In this document: one piece after another, positions 26,956 to 35,529 of the stretch
How positions within the stretch are numbered: position 1 is the first letter of the stretch
How the letters are laid out: each line of letters opens with the position of its first letter
NCBI GenBank assembly: GCA_964427595.1
Contig: CAYRUQ010000006.1
Location: 1 to 58,598, forward strand
Direction: 5' to 3'
Length of the DNA stretch: 58,598 bases
Source: Enterosoma sp964427595
GTDB lineage: Bacteria; Bacillota_I; Bacilli_A; RFN20; CAG-288
Program-made: the position numbers and the translations under genes
Notes under the pieces: model-generated
The model's database searches: none
Seen by the model: only the letters and a program-made list of their open reading frames with translations
Told to the model about the DNA's origin: nothing

Positions 26956-28866
26956 TCACTCCTTGCTGATAGCACCAAAGTGGCAGCTAGCGATACAGCT
27001 ACCGCACTTGATACATTTGTTTGGATCAATCTTGTAAGGTTCTTTACCGACGACACCAGTGATGGCGTTGACAGGGCAGTTTCTCGAACAGAGTGAGCAC
27101 TTTCTGCACTTGACAGGGTCGATCGTATAAGAGATGAGGGTCTTACAGACACCAGCATCACACTTCTTATCCATGATGTGACGGACATAGACGTCACGGA
27201 ATTTGCTCAAAGTGGAGGTGATCGGGTTAGCAGCTGTCTGACCAAGTCCGCAAAGAGCACCGACTGAAATCGATTCTGCTAACTCTGAGAGCTTATCTAA
27301 ATCAGATAACTTAGCTTTACCATCGGTGATGTTGTTCATGAGCTCGAGTAACCTCTTGGTACCGATACGACACTGAGAGCATTTACCACAAGACTCATCG
27401 CAGATGAACTGCATATAGAATTTAGCGACATCGACCATGCAGTTATCTTCATCCATGACGATAGCACCGCCAGAACCCATCATCGAGCCGTGAGAGATGA
27501 GGGAATCATAATCGATTGGGACATCAAGTTCATCGATGGTCAAACAACCACCAGAAGGTCCACCAGTTTGAATGGCTTGGAACTTCTTGTCGTTTTGGAT
27601 ACCACCGCCGATGTCATAAATCAAAGTTCTTAAAGTCGTTCCCATCGGGACTTCGACTAAACCGACATTCTTGACTTTACCACCCAAAGCGAAAACCTTG
27701 GTGCCGGAGCTCTTAGGAGTTCCAATCTTAGCGAATTCTTCAGCTCCGATTCTGATGATGTAAGGGATGTTAGCTAAAGTCTCAACATTATTGATGATAG
27801 TAGGTTTACCCCAAAGACCGGAGACAGCTGGGAAAGGAGGTTTAGGTCTAGGCATACCTCTCTTACCTTCGATAGAGTTCATCAAAGCGGTCTCTTCACC
27901 GCAGACGAAAGCACCAGCTCCGTATCTTAAACCGATTCTGAAGGAGAAATCAGTTCCTAAGATGTTATCTCCTAAAAGACCGACTTCTTCCATTTGTTTA
28001 AGACAGGTCTTGATTCTGTCACAAGCGACAGGATATTCAGCTCTGATATAGAAATAACCTTGGGTAGCGCCGATCGCATAACCAGCGATCATCATACCTT
28101 CGATGACAGCTGCTGGATTACCTTCGAGAATCGATCTATCCATGAAGGCACCAGGATCACCTTCATCACCATTACAGATGACATATTTGATATCGCTGTT
28201 TTGATTTAAAGCGAATTGCCATTTACGACCGGTAGGGAAACCAGCTCCACCCCTGCCTCTGAGACCGGATTTAGTGATCTCATCGATGACAGCTTGTTTA
28301 TCCATCGTCAAGACTTTTCTTAAAGCTTTGAATCCATCATATCCGAAAGCTTCATCGAGATTTTCAGGATCGATGGTTCCACAGCCGTGGAGAGCGATTC
28401 TCATCTGTTTCTTATAGAAATTGATATCGTCTTGCTTGGTGATCTTCTCTTTAGTTGCTGGATCGACATAAAGAAGATCTTCAACGATCTTGTTGTTGAT
28501 GATGTCCTCTTCGATGATTCTTTTAGCATCCTCAGGTTTGACTCCGTGATAGAGAGTATCTTCAGGATAAATCTTGACGAAAGGACCTTGAGAGCAGAAA
28601 CCGAAGCAACCGACGATGTTGACGCTCACTTTCGAGGAGAGCTTATGGGCTTTGATCTCTTTTTTAAGTTCCTCAACTATTTGAGCAGAGTTAGAGGAAA
28701 GACAACCAGTACCGCCACAGACGACGATATGGCGCATATTGTCCTTGCCAGTGAATTTCTTGTCTAAGGTGACACTGCAGGAGGAGATTCTTTTATCCAA
28801 GGTGTTGAAATCTTTGATGAGAGCAGGTGCCTTGGCTTTCTTACTTGTCGTTTTTGTCGTTGCCAT
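26956..28866 (-). CDS. hydB: HydABC hydrogenase NADH-binding flavoprotein subunit (NuoF-like)
   Basis: 636 residues. N-terminal thioredoxin-like [2Fe-2S] domain (VCGGTGC at about 49, CFGFCSQGP at about 86), NADH/FMN core with GRGGAGFPTGRKW (about 203) and CNGDEGDPGAF, the NuoF [4Fe-4S] site ESCGKCSQCRIG plus a later GALCGLGQ cysteine, and a C-terminal 2[4Fe-4S] ferredoxin domain (CRKCSLCSRNC, CIKCGSCIASC). It passes electrons between NAD(H), ferredoxin and HydA. Such complexes may bifurcate/confurcate or use NADH alone; sequence reading cannot decide. It starts 1 nt after the hydC stop. Confidence 0.95.
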   Translation of the reverse strand: MATTKTTSKKAKAPALIKDFNTLDKRISSCSVTLDKKFTGKDNMRHIVVCGGTGCLSSNSAQIVEELKKEIKAHKLSSKVSVNIVGCFGFCSQGPFVKIYPEDTLYHGVKPEDAKRIIEEDIINNKIVEDLLYVDPATKEKITKQDDINFYKKQMRIALHGCGTIDPENLDEAFGYDGFKALRKVLTMDKQAVIDEITKSGLRGRGGAGFPTGRKWQFALNQNSDIKYVICNGDEGDPGAFMDRSILEGNPAAVIEGMMIAGYAIGATQGYFYIRAEYPVACDRIKTCLKQMEEVGLLGDNILGTDFSFRIGLRYGAGAFVCGEETALMNSIEGKRGMPRPKPPFPAVSGLWGKPTIINNVETLANIPYIIRIGAEEFAKIGTPKSSGTKVFALGGKVKNVGLVEVPMGTTLRTLIYDIGGGIQNDKKFQAIQTGGPSGGCLTIDELDVPIDYDSLISHGSMMGSGGAIVMDEDNCMVDVAKFYMQFICDESCGKCSQCRIGTKRLLELMNNITDGKAKLSDLDKLSELAESISVGALCGLGQTAANPITSTLSKFRDVYVRHIMDKKCDAGVCKTLISYTIDPVKCRKCSLCSRNCPVNAITGVVGKEPYKIDPNKCIKCGSCIASCHFGAISKE

Positions 28867-28867
28867 G

Positions 28868-29350
28868 TCAGTTCTCCATTTCTCGATATTCTTTGATGAT
28901 CTGAGGGACTTCCGCTAAAGTCACCTTCGGATAGACTTTCCCGTTGATGCTGACAGCGGGAGCGATACCGCAAGCGCCTAAGCATCTGATTCCATCTAGG
29001 GAGAAGAGACCATCTTGAGTTGTCTGTCCTTGCTTGATCTTCAATAATTCACCAAATTTGTCGAGTACATTTTGTCCGCCTTTAACATAGCAAGCTGTAC
29101 CCATGCAGACATCGATGACATACTTTCCTTTGGGTTCGATTGAAAAGAAGTTGTAGAAAGTGACGACACCATAAATGTCAGATAAAGGGATGCCAGTTTT
29201 AGCTGAGATGATCTGTTGGACTTCTAAAGGGATGTAGCCGTACTCTCTTTGGACATCAGAGAGGATCAGCATCAGAGGTGAGGGCTCGTCTTTGTAGCGA
29301 TCACAAATCTCGATTATTATGGCAATGGCTTCCTGACGCAGATTGATCAT
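28868..29350 (-). CDS. hydC: HydABC hydrogenase [2Fe-2S] subunit (NuoE-like)
   Basis: A 160-residue NuoE/24-kDa-type thioredoxin-fold ferredoxin. The four [2Fe-2S] cysteines are visible in CMGTACYVKGG (about 81-91) and CLGACGIAP (about 121-129). The HydC-typical IYGVVTFYNFF element precedes them. A strong AAGGAAGGAGG lies about 10 nt before the ATG. First gene of the hydCBA operon, which has its own promoter region with an inverted repeat near 29450. Confidence 0.93.
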   Translation of the reverse strand: MINLRQEAIAIIIEICDRYKDEPSPLMLILSDVQREYGYIPLEVQQIISAKTGIPLSDIYGVVTFYNFFSIEPKGKYVIDVCMGTACYVKGGQNVLDKFGELLKIKQGQTTQDGLFSLDGIRCLGACGIAPAVSINGKVYPKVTLAEVPQIIKEYREMEN

Positions 29351-29444
29351 TGATTGGAAACCTCCTTCCTTAATAATAATTATTCTTCCAAGAAATTAGT
29401 TTATATATAGAAAGTGTAATAAGAAAGTGCTTTTTTCTTCAAAA

Positions 29445-29462
29445 TGTTAACTAAAATTAACA
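29445..29462 (-). promoter_or_regulatory. Inverted repeat upstream of hydCBA
   Basis: TGTTAATTTTAGTTAACA on the minus strand: perfect 6-bp arms (TGTTAA/TTAACA) with a 6-nt spacer, 95 nt before the hydC ATG. The arms equal the clostridial Rex half site, but Rex boxes have a 4-nt spacer. A related 18-mer lies upstream of the ygbA operon. Confidence 0.45.
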
Positions 29463-29561
29463 ATATTGCTGTATTTTTTGCTTATTAAAGAACGAAAAAA
29501 CAAATAAATGCACAAAATGAGATAAAAATTGCAATTTGTAAAGAACAAGAATATCTGAAAA

Positions 29562-30875
29562 TTACTGATCTATTTTTGTCTTGCTTCGTTTGATCTTTTC
29601 CCACTTAGGTTTGCTGATGATACCTTTGACGATGGCGACAGCATTGATGAGCATGAAAGTAGGGAAAAGAAGGATTGAGATATACATCGTCTTCTTATTT
29701 TTGATGATCAGACGTTTTCTCTCAGCGATATAAGAGACTAGTGGTTGTATCCAAAACGGGATGAAATAAACAATTAGTATGACTATCACAACAAAGAGTA
29801 TGAACCATGTTAAAGAAAAAGAACCGAGACCATAGATATAAATCGGGCCATTTAAAGCTGTCCAAATGAAGTTGTAAATGTAGTAAAGAGGAAACCAAGC
29901 TATCGCTAAGAAAGCTGTCGGGATAGTAGCGATATTGCAGTACTGATCAAGGAAAGTGAGTTTGGTCCCTAAATCCATATCCTTCCTGAAGAGATTTTTG
30001 AAGAAAGCAGGTAAAAGCTTGATACCAGTCTTCCAGAAGAGACGGTTGAGTCCGTTTCCCATTCTGGTGTTTCTCTTGAAGATATCATCTAAAGTAGCTG
30101 GTTGATCAGCATAGACGATAGCTTTATCGATAAACTCGACTTTGATGTTATCTTTCAGAAGTCTATTGATCGTAAACTCGATATCCTCACTAGCGGAAAA
30201 GGCATCCCAATTAAAAGCTAAATCAGCTCTAATAAGAGATGAACATCCGTTCATGACACAACCGAAATTCAAAGCAGAGCGACCACGGCAAGCGAAACGA
30301 TCATCTCTGATGTACCAGAGACTAGACATACAAGAGAGGATGTTGTCGGTCATATTCTTACTATTTTCAAAAGTGCGACCGACTAAAACACCAGCATCGA
30401 CAGCATCATTACAAGCGTTTAGATAATTCTTATCTATCTGGTTATCTGCATCGATTGAAAGGAAGAACTCGTGAGTACCTTCAGGATCTTTCTTTAACTC
30501 TTGCATGCCATGATAGACATTCCAAGATAATTTCAAATGATCAGGATCAGTGTCGTGTATCTCGATGACTCTCGCTCCATGTTCTTTAGCTATCTCAGCT
30601 GTTCTATCGGTGCAGTTATGACAGAAGACAACGACTTTGTACATATCCTTTGGATAATCGACTTTGAAGCAGGAATCAACAGCATCTCCGATGACATCTT
30701 CTTCATCTTTTGCACGGATGACAATCGTAAATTCATGGTATTTCTTCGCCTTGGGATAAGAACGAGGCTTAAAAAAACACAAAAGCATAAACAGCAACTG
30801 AAAGAGAAAAACAGAACCGACAATGATGATGATAGCGATGTTTAACCACCAGACGATATTATTGAATAGTTCCAT
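29562..30875 (-). CDS. Membrane glycosyltransferase family 2
   Basis: 437 residues with an N-terminal membrane helix (about 8-35), a cytosolic GT-A domain and two or three C-terminal helices (about 315-420). Donor-binding IVIRAKDEE (about 51-59), the metal-binding DxD in SIDADNQ (about 140) and the catalytic SASEDIEF (about 230) are present. The usual QxxRW is replaced by an RNTRMGNG segment, as in some processive or N-acetylglucosaminyltransferase-like members. GAGG lies 6 nt before the ATG. It is 8 nt downstream of the PHP phosphatase gene. The product glycan is unknown. Confidence 0.87.
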   Translation of the reverse strand: MELFNNIVWWLNIAIIIIVGSVFLFQLLFMLLCFFKPRSYPKAKKYHEFTIVIRAKDEEDVIGDAVDSCFKVDYPKDMYKVVVFCHNCTDRTAEIAKEHGARVIEIHDTDPDHLKLSWNVYHGMQELKKDPEGTHEFFLSIDADNQIDKNYLNACNDAVDAGVLVGRTFENSKNMTDNILSCMSSLWYIRDDRFACRGRSALNFGCVMNGCSSLIRADLAFNWDAFSASEDIEFTINRLLKDNIKVEFIDKAIVYADQPATLDDIFKRNTRMGNGLNRLFWKTGIKLLPAFFKNLFRKDMDLGTKLTFLDQYCNIATIPTAFLAIAWFPLYYIYNFIWTALNGPIYIYGLGSFSLTWFILFVVIVILIVYFIPFWIQPLVSYIAERKRLIIKNKKTMYISILLFPTFMLINAVAIVKGIISKPKWEKIKRSKTKIDQ

Positions 30876-30883
30876 GTTATGCC

Positions 30884-31687
30884 TCAGTGTTGTTTGATTT
30901 TATCTAGGATATCAACCACTTCTAAATTGTGTTTACGACAGAAACTTAGAGCCATATAAACAGCAGCGTCATCCATCAATTGCTCAGGAGCATGAGCATC
31001 CATGCCGATCGTACATTTAGCTTGATACTTGCTCACTAGTGAGAAGAATTCATCAGTCGGATAAATGTATCTCTTTTTATTTCCAATCACTCTCTCACCA
31101 TGTCTTATACCAGCCACATTGACTTCTAAAGGGACATCATAAGCGATACAAGTTTCAATCAAATCTCTCGAGACCTTTTTACAATCGCTATCAAACTCAC
31201 TTATACCAGCCATGAAGTAATCAGGATGAGCGAAGATAGAGAACATACCTGAGGAGAGAGCTTTGATGGCTAAATCACGATAAAGGTAGAGTTCTGATGC
31301 ACTAGTGATATGTGAAAAATGAGCGTAGACTTCATGGTTATCTCTCATCGCAGAGTGATTTCCTAGAATCATGTAGTCCAAAACGCCATTGGCCAACAAT
31401 TCTTGATAGAAAGGAAAGTAACAAGGATAAGCTTCTGCTTCGATTCCAAGATAGATTTTGATTCTTCCCTCATACTTCTTTCTCAGTTCATTGATAGAAT
31501 TTGTGTAGTCATTAAAAAGAGAGTAATCCCCTCTTTTGTAAGGTTCACTATATCCAGGAAGCATAGCATGATCCGAGAAACCTAGATAGCGATAACCAGC
31601 TCCTAAGGCTTCTAAGACGTAACTTTCATCCTCACCGGTAGCATGACCACAGCGCTTGGTGTGGGTGTGATAATTAGCACTTAACAT
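30884..31687 (-). CDS. PHP-domain histidinol-phosphatase-like phosphoesterase
   Basis: 267 residues of the HisK/PHP family. Metal ligands: YHTHTKRCGHA near the start, GFSDHAM (about 40), the LGIEAEAYP glutamate (about 82), a GNHS histidine, FAHPDYF and the late GMDAHAP. A broad phosphoesterase; no histidine biosynthesis genes are nearby, so L-histidinol phosphate need not be the substrate. I use the ATG at 31687 rather than the TTG at 31696. It is in an operon with the glycosyltransferase and may act on a sugar phosphate, by inference. Confidence 0.85.
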   Translation of the reverse strand: MLSANYHTHTKRCGHATGEDESYVLEALGAGYRYLGFSDHAMLPGYSEPYKRGDYSLFNDYTNSINELRKKYEGRIKIYLGIEAEAYPCYFPFYQELLANGVLDYMILGNHSAMRDNHEVYAHFSHITSASELYLYRDLAIKALSSGMFSIFAHPDYFMAGISEFDSDCKKVSRDLIETCIAYDVPLEVNVAGIRHGERVIGNKKRYIYPTDEFFSLVSKYQAKCTIGMDAHAPEQLMDDAAVYMALSFCRKHNLEVVDILDKIKQH

Positions 31688-31772
31688 CTTTTGCAATAAT
31701 TCTTTTAATTTTAGTTGAAATTTCTAATAAAACAAACTTTCTATAGGTAAAGATTATGTATTTCATAAAAAA

Positions 31773-31845
31773 TGGGATTAAGCGGGTTCGAACCGCTGGC
31801 CTCTTCCGTGTGAAGGAAGCGCTCTCCCGACTGAGCTATAATCCC
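31773..31845 (-). tRNA. tRNA-Val (anticodon CAC)
   Basis: A 73-nt cloverleaf on the minus strand. Acceptor GGGATTA/TAATCCC, anticodon loop TTCACAC closed by CTTCC/GGAAG giving CAC, T-loop TTCGAAC. CCA is not encoded. Confidence 0.95.
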
Positions 31846-32060
31846 AAAAAGCTCTTAAGTCTAGCATTTTTGGCACTTACTTTCAAGAATAGAAGACTTG
31901 TTGAGAAGTCAATTTCTTCATCAGTATATTTGTGCTTTATCATCGTGACTTTTGAATATAGATTTCTTGACTGTCACAACTAGTCTGATATAGCAAATTT
32001 ATAAATGAGAGAAAAAAGATTGCATTTATATAAGTTAGACTTTAAAATGTTTGTTTTTTC

Positions 32061-32089
32061 TTACAGCTGATTTTGAAAAATGCTATAAT
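32061..32089 (+). promoter_or_regulatory. Extended -10 promoter of the carD-like gene
   Basis: TTACAG, 17 nt and a perfect TATAAT preceded by TG (TGCTATAAT, 32081-32089). It lies 41 nt before the TTG start, leaving a normal leader with a ribosome site. Confidence 0.65.
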
Positions 32090-32129
32090 TTACCTGTAAA
32101 GACGAAAAAGTTTTAAAGAGGTCATTAGG

Positions 32130-32645
32130 TTGTTTGAATTAAACGAGAAAGTCGTCGATAAATCCGGCAGGATTTTTACTATCGTCGACGAAGAGTCAGC
32201 GAATTTCGGTGGCGGAGAGGGCAAATATTTTGTTCTCAAACCCTGTTTTGAGTATGACTTCAGCCCTGGCTATCAATGTTTCGTCCCTGTTGATAAAGCT
32301 GATAACCTCTTGAGAAAGACGATCAATGCTGACGAAGCTTTGGCTTTGATTGATAAATACAATTCCTTAGAGATTTATATCTCTAGAAATCCGAGAGAGA
32401 AGAAACTCTGCTTCCAACAAGTTCTCTCTTCTGGTGTCTTAATCGATATTTTGAAAGTTTATAAAACTCTTCTTTGTTCTAAACAAGAGAGATTGAAGAA
32501 CAATAAACCTTTCTCTGATTTTGATAGCCGACTTTTAAAAAACTTAAAGATTTTGTTTGTCTACGAGTTTTCAATCGCTCTCAGCATCCCTTCTGATCAG
32601 ATCGCTAGTTTCATCTCCACACGTATCGGTACTGACGTCTTCTAA
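32130..32645 (+). CDS. CarD/CdnL-family transcription regulator
   Basis: 171 residues. The N-terminal Tudor-like RNA-polymerase interaction domain (about 1-60; FELNEKVVDKSGRIFTI and a VLKP/CFVPVD core) is shared with CarD, CdnL and the transcription-repair factor Mfd, and a helical C-terminal domain follows. The family binds the RNAP beta subunit and stabilises open complexes. The start is TTG: AAAGAGG lies about 8 nt upstream and no ATG fits. Its last 75 nt are also the antisense end of the convergent XRE regulator. Confidence 0.82.
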   Translation: MFELNEKVVDKSGRIFTIVDEESANFGGGEGKYFVLKPCFEYDFSPGYQCFVPVDKADNLLRKTINADEALALIDKYNSLEIYISRNPREKKLCFQQVLSSGVLIDILKVYKTLLCSKQERLKNNKPFSDFDSRLLKNLKILFVYEFSIALSIPSDQIASFISTRIGTDVF

Positions 32646-32996
32646 AAAGATTTTCTTCGTACTCTTGATAGTTTCAATGATTTGTTTCTTAGCTTTCGGG
32701 CTAAGATTTTTTATTTCTTCATAAATCTCGATCAAATACTTATCCATACAAGCTGTTGAAAGATAATCTAAAGTCTTTTGTTCAGCTTCAGAATTTTGAT
32801 TTGTTCTTCCTAAAAGGAAATCGACTGATACACCAAAATGATCCGCATACTTACAAAGAGCAGATAAAGTCGGCTCGATTCTACCCAGTTCATAATCAGA
32901 AATCGAATATTGCTTTATATCAAGTTTTTCTGATAATTCACCTTGAGTGAGATCCTCATTCTTACGAAGCATTCTTAAAGTGTCGTTCAGTCGCAT
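32571..32996 (-). CDS. XRE-family transcriptional regulator
   Basis: 141 residues: N-terminal helix-turn-helix (about 5-62; LTQGELSEKLDIKQYSISDY, then SVDFLLGRT) and a C-terminal helical part of unknown role with a polar tail. AGAGGA lies 8 nt before the ATG. The 3' end overlaps the carD-like gene on the opposite strand by 75 nt. Target unknown; single gene. Confidence 0.85.
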   Translation of the reverse strand: MRLNDTLRMLRKNEDLTQGELSEKLDIKQYSISDYELGRIEPTLSALCKYADHFGVSVDFLLGRTNQNSEAEQKTLDYLSTACMDKYLIEIYEEIKNLSPKAKKQIIETIKSTKKIFLEDVSTDTCGDETSDLIRRDAESD

Positions 32997-33133
32997 TGCT
33001 TAATCCTCTTTTCAATAGGAAACATTATAAAACAAATTTACTAAAAACAAATTATTCGTTTTTAACACGATTTAATCTTCTCATCTTCGTTCTTTAATTG
33101 AAAAATATTTGATTAAAAGATAATCTTAAAAGC

Positions 33134-33979
33134 ATGAACAAACTCGAAGAGATCAACTGGTTTCCCGGCCATATGAAGAAAGCCTTAGACCACATCAAAG
33201 AGAGACTTAAGACCTGTGATGGTGTCATCGAGGTCGGAGATAGCAGAGCTCCAATCTCCTCTTTTCCGAGTTATCTTGACGCTCTCACTAAAGATAAGGC
33301 TCGTTTCTTCATCCTTTCCAAAGCTGATTTAGCTGATAAAGATGCTCTTTTAAAGCATGTAGAGGCTTATAAAGAGAAAGGAATCAGCGCTATATCTTTG
33401 AATTTGACTGACAAGAATTCGACGAAGATTCTCGTCAGAAAGCTAGAACAAATCAAAACTCAAAAAGATGAGAGATATATGAAACTCGGTTTTCCTATTC
33501 CAGAGAAGAGATTTTTGATCTTAGGTATACCTAATGTCGGAAAGTCAACTTTGATCAATAGTCTTGTCGGTAAGAAGAAAGCGCCGGTTGAAAATAGACC
33601 GGGGAAGACGAGAGCTGAGAGTTTAATCAGAGTATCTCCTTTAGTCGCTGTCATCGATTCTCCTGGTATTCTTGAACCTAATTATGAAGATAAGAATGTC
33701 ATCGTTAAGCTTGCACTATTAGGTTCTATCAAGACAGAGATACTCCCTTTGATCGCCTTGACTGATTATCTTCTCAACTATTTAAAAGAGCATTATTTTG
33801 ATAACTTGAAGAGGAGATATCCGATCTCTTTTGATGGTACTGAAGAAGAGATATTCCTTAATATCGCTGTTTATCGAAACTTCCTCTCTCAAAATAAACC
33901 GGATAGTTTAAGAGCGAGAAACACGCTTTTAAGAGAGTTTAGAGAAGGAGTTTTAGGAGGAGTTTCTTTAGATGAATGA
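33134..33979 (+). CDS. rbgA: Ribosome biogenesis GTPase RbgA (YlqF)
   Basis: 281 residues, a circularly permuted GTPase that matures the 50S subunit. G4 SKAD (about 62; normally NKAD), G1 GIPNVGKS (about 137-144), G3 DSPG (about 176), and the C-terminal RNA-binding ANTAR-like domain. The N-terminal WFPGHMKKA is diagnostic. No ribosome site precedes the ATG and the -10-like GATAAT ends 9 nt upstream, so the leader is very short or absent. It overlaps rnhB by 8 nt. Confidence 0.93.
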   Translation: MNKLEEINWFPGHMKKALDHIKERLKTCDGVIEVGDSRAPISSFPSYLDALTKDKARFFILSKADLADKDALLKHVEAYKEKGISAISLNLTDKNSTKILVRKLEQIKTQKDERYMKLGFPIPEKRFLILGIPNVGKSTLINSLVGKKKAPVENRPGKTRAESLIRVSPLVAVIDSPGILEPNYEDKNVIVKLALLGSIKTEILPLIALTDYLLNYLKEHYFDNLKRRYPISFDGTEEEIFLNIAVYRNFLSQNKPDSLRARNTLLREFREGVLGGVSLDE

Positions 33980-34613
33980 CCTTTTTCTCTTTGATCAGAA
34001 GATCAGAGAGAATGAGAAAGTCACTAATATCGCAGGTTTTGATGAAGCTGGAAGAGGGCCTCTAGCTGGTCCTTTAGCAGTGGCTGGTGTCGTTCTTCCC
34101 CCCAATTATCAAAATCCACAAATCAATGATTCTAAAAAGCTGACTGATAAAGAAAGACGTCTTTTATTTGAAGAGATAAAGAGAGTCGCTCTCGCTTATA
34201 AAGTTCTTTTAGTTCCTGTTTCTGTCATCGATTCAATCAATATCTTAGAAGCTGATAAAGATGGGATGAGAAGATGTCTTGACTCTATCAAAAAGAAAGT
34301 GGATGTCGAGTATATCATCACTGACTATGTCAACATCAAAACTAAAATCAAACTCCTAAGCATCGCTAAAGGAGATGCGACAAGTCTTGCAGTCGCTGCG
34401 GCTTCTATCTTAGCGAAAGTCACTAGAGATGATTACATGATCAAACTGGATAAGAAATATCCAGAGTATGATTTCAAGCATAACAAAGGCTATGGAACTA
34501 AAAAACATCTCTCTGCTTTAAAAGAACACGGCTATATAGAAGGTGTACATCGCCTCACTTTTCAGCCGGTCAAGAATATGGTTTTGGGAATCGAACAATT
34601 ATCTCTTTTTTAG
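33972..34613 (+). CDS. rnhB: Ribonuclease HII
   Basis: 213 residues. Removes RNA from RNA-DNA hybrids and starts excision of misincorporated ribonucleotides. Catalytic acidic residues lie in GFDEAGRGPLAGPL (residues about 22-35), in DSIKKKVD/ITDYVN and near AAASILAKVTRD. It follows rbgA in Bacillus-type order and overlaps it by 8 nt, with TTAGGAGGAG inside rbgA as ribosome site. Confidence 0.95.
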   Translation: MNDLFLFDQKIRENEKVTNIAGFDEAGRGPLAGPLAVAGVVLPPNYQNPQINDSKKLTDKERRLLFEEIKRVALAYKVLLVPVSVIDSINILEADKDGMRRCLDSIKKKVDVEYIITDYVNIKTKIKLLSIAKGDATSLAVAAASILAKVTRDDYMIKLDKKYPEYDFKHNKGYGTKKHLSALKEHGYIEGVHRLTFQPVKNMVLGIEQLSLF

Positions 34614-34657
34614 ACAAAGGAGCTTTCCTCTCTTAATGATAGTTGGAGGAAACTCAT

Positions 34658-35437
34658 ATGATTCTCAAAGCCGATGAAGTATTATTGATCATCTCTCATG
34701 AAGCTGAGGGTGATTGGAACAAGATGTATCAGACAGTTAAGGAGAAAAGACCGCTCAAGTCTGAGCTTTTAGAAGATATCAAAGCTAAGACATATTCGAA
34801 GTATACTTGTGTGACGGCGATTGACTTCCCTCATTGTTTCATGAGGATGAACATGCCACCTATACTTTTATATTATTATGGAAATCTCTCGTTATTAGAG
34901 ACTCCTTTGCTAGCTGTTGTCGGAAGCAGACATCCTGATGAATATCAAAAGAGGATGACTACTCTTCTTTTAGATGAATTCTTAGCTAAGACAGAGAATA
35001 AGTATGGAATCATATCAGGCTTAGCTAGAGGGATTGATCAAACGGCTATGGAAGTGGCGATGAAACATAATGCTCCACTAGTCGGTGTTCTTGGTTGTGG
35101 TATCGAGGAGTGTTATCCAGAAGAGAATCGACACATCTATGATTACTGCAAGATAAACGGTCTTCTTTTCTCTGAATATCCAGGTGAAGTAGAACCTTTA
35201 TCAGATCACTTTCCGATGAGAAACAGATTGATAGCTGCTGCTTGTAAGGCGATGTTCATCCCTTCGGGAACTAAGCGTTCAGGAACGGCTATTTCAGCTC
35301 GTATGGCTCTTGAAAATGGTAAGGAGGTTTTAGCTTTACCTGGTGACCTAGATAAACAAGATTTCTGTGATGGTCTCATTCATGATGGAGCTACTTGTGT
35401 CACCTCGGTTGATGATTTGATAGATGCGATGAAATGA
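34658..35437 (+). CDS. dprA: DNA-processing protein DprA
   Basis: 259 residues. Loads RecA on incoming single-stranded DNA during natural transformation. Rossmann-fold motifs: VVGSRHPD, ISGLARGID, GVLGCGIE, FPMRNRLIAA and SGTAISARMA. The C-terminal winged helix of longer DprA proteins is absent. ATG 34658 has GGAGG 6 nt upstream. Other competence genes are not in this window, so transformability is not shown. Confidence 0.92.
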   Translation: MILKADEVLLIISHEAEGDWNKMYQTVKEKRPLKSELLEDIKAKTYSKYTCVTAIDFPHCFMRMNMPPILLYYYGNLSLLETPLLAVVGSRHPDEYQKRMTTLLLDEFLAKTENKYGIISGLARGIDQTAMEVAMKHNAPLVGVLGCGIEECYPEENRHIYDYCKINGLLFSEYPGEVEPLSDHFPMRNRLIAAACKAMFIPSGTKRSGTAISARMALENGKEVLALPGDLDKQDFCDGLIHDGATCVTSVDDLIDAMK

Positions 35438-35476
35438 TGAGTAAAATTTTTTAGCTATGCTAATAGTTGGCCTTCC

Positions 35477-35507
35477 TTGACATGCTACGATGAAAAAATA
35501 ATATAAT
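35477..35507 (+). promoter_or_regulatory. topA promoter
   Basis: Perfect TTGACA (35477-35482) with TAATAT 16 nt later (35499-35504), or a perfect TATAAT at 19 nt (35502-35507). About 25 nt before the topA ATG, whose AGGAGG is at 35518-35523. Confidence 0.75.
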
Positions 35508-35529
35508 TTTGAGCTTGAGGAGGGCAGAT

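Noticed and set aside
29445..29462. Calling the hydC upstream dyad a Rex box
   Set aside because: The arms match but the spacer is 6 nt, not the 4 nt of known Rex sites, so I list it only as an inverted repeat.
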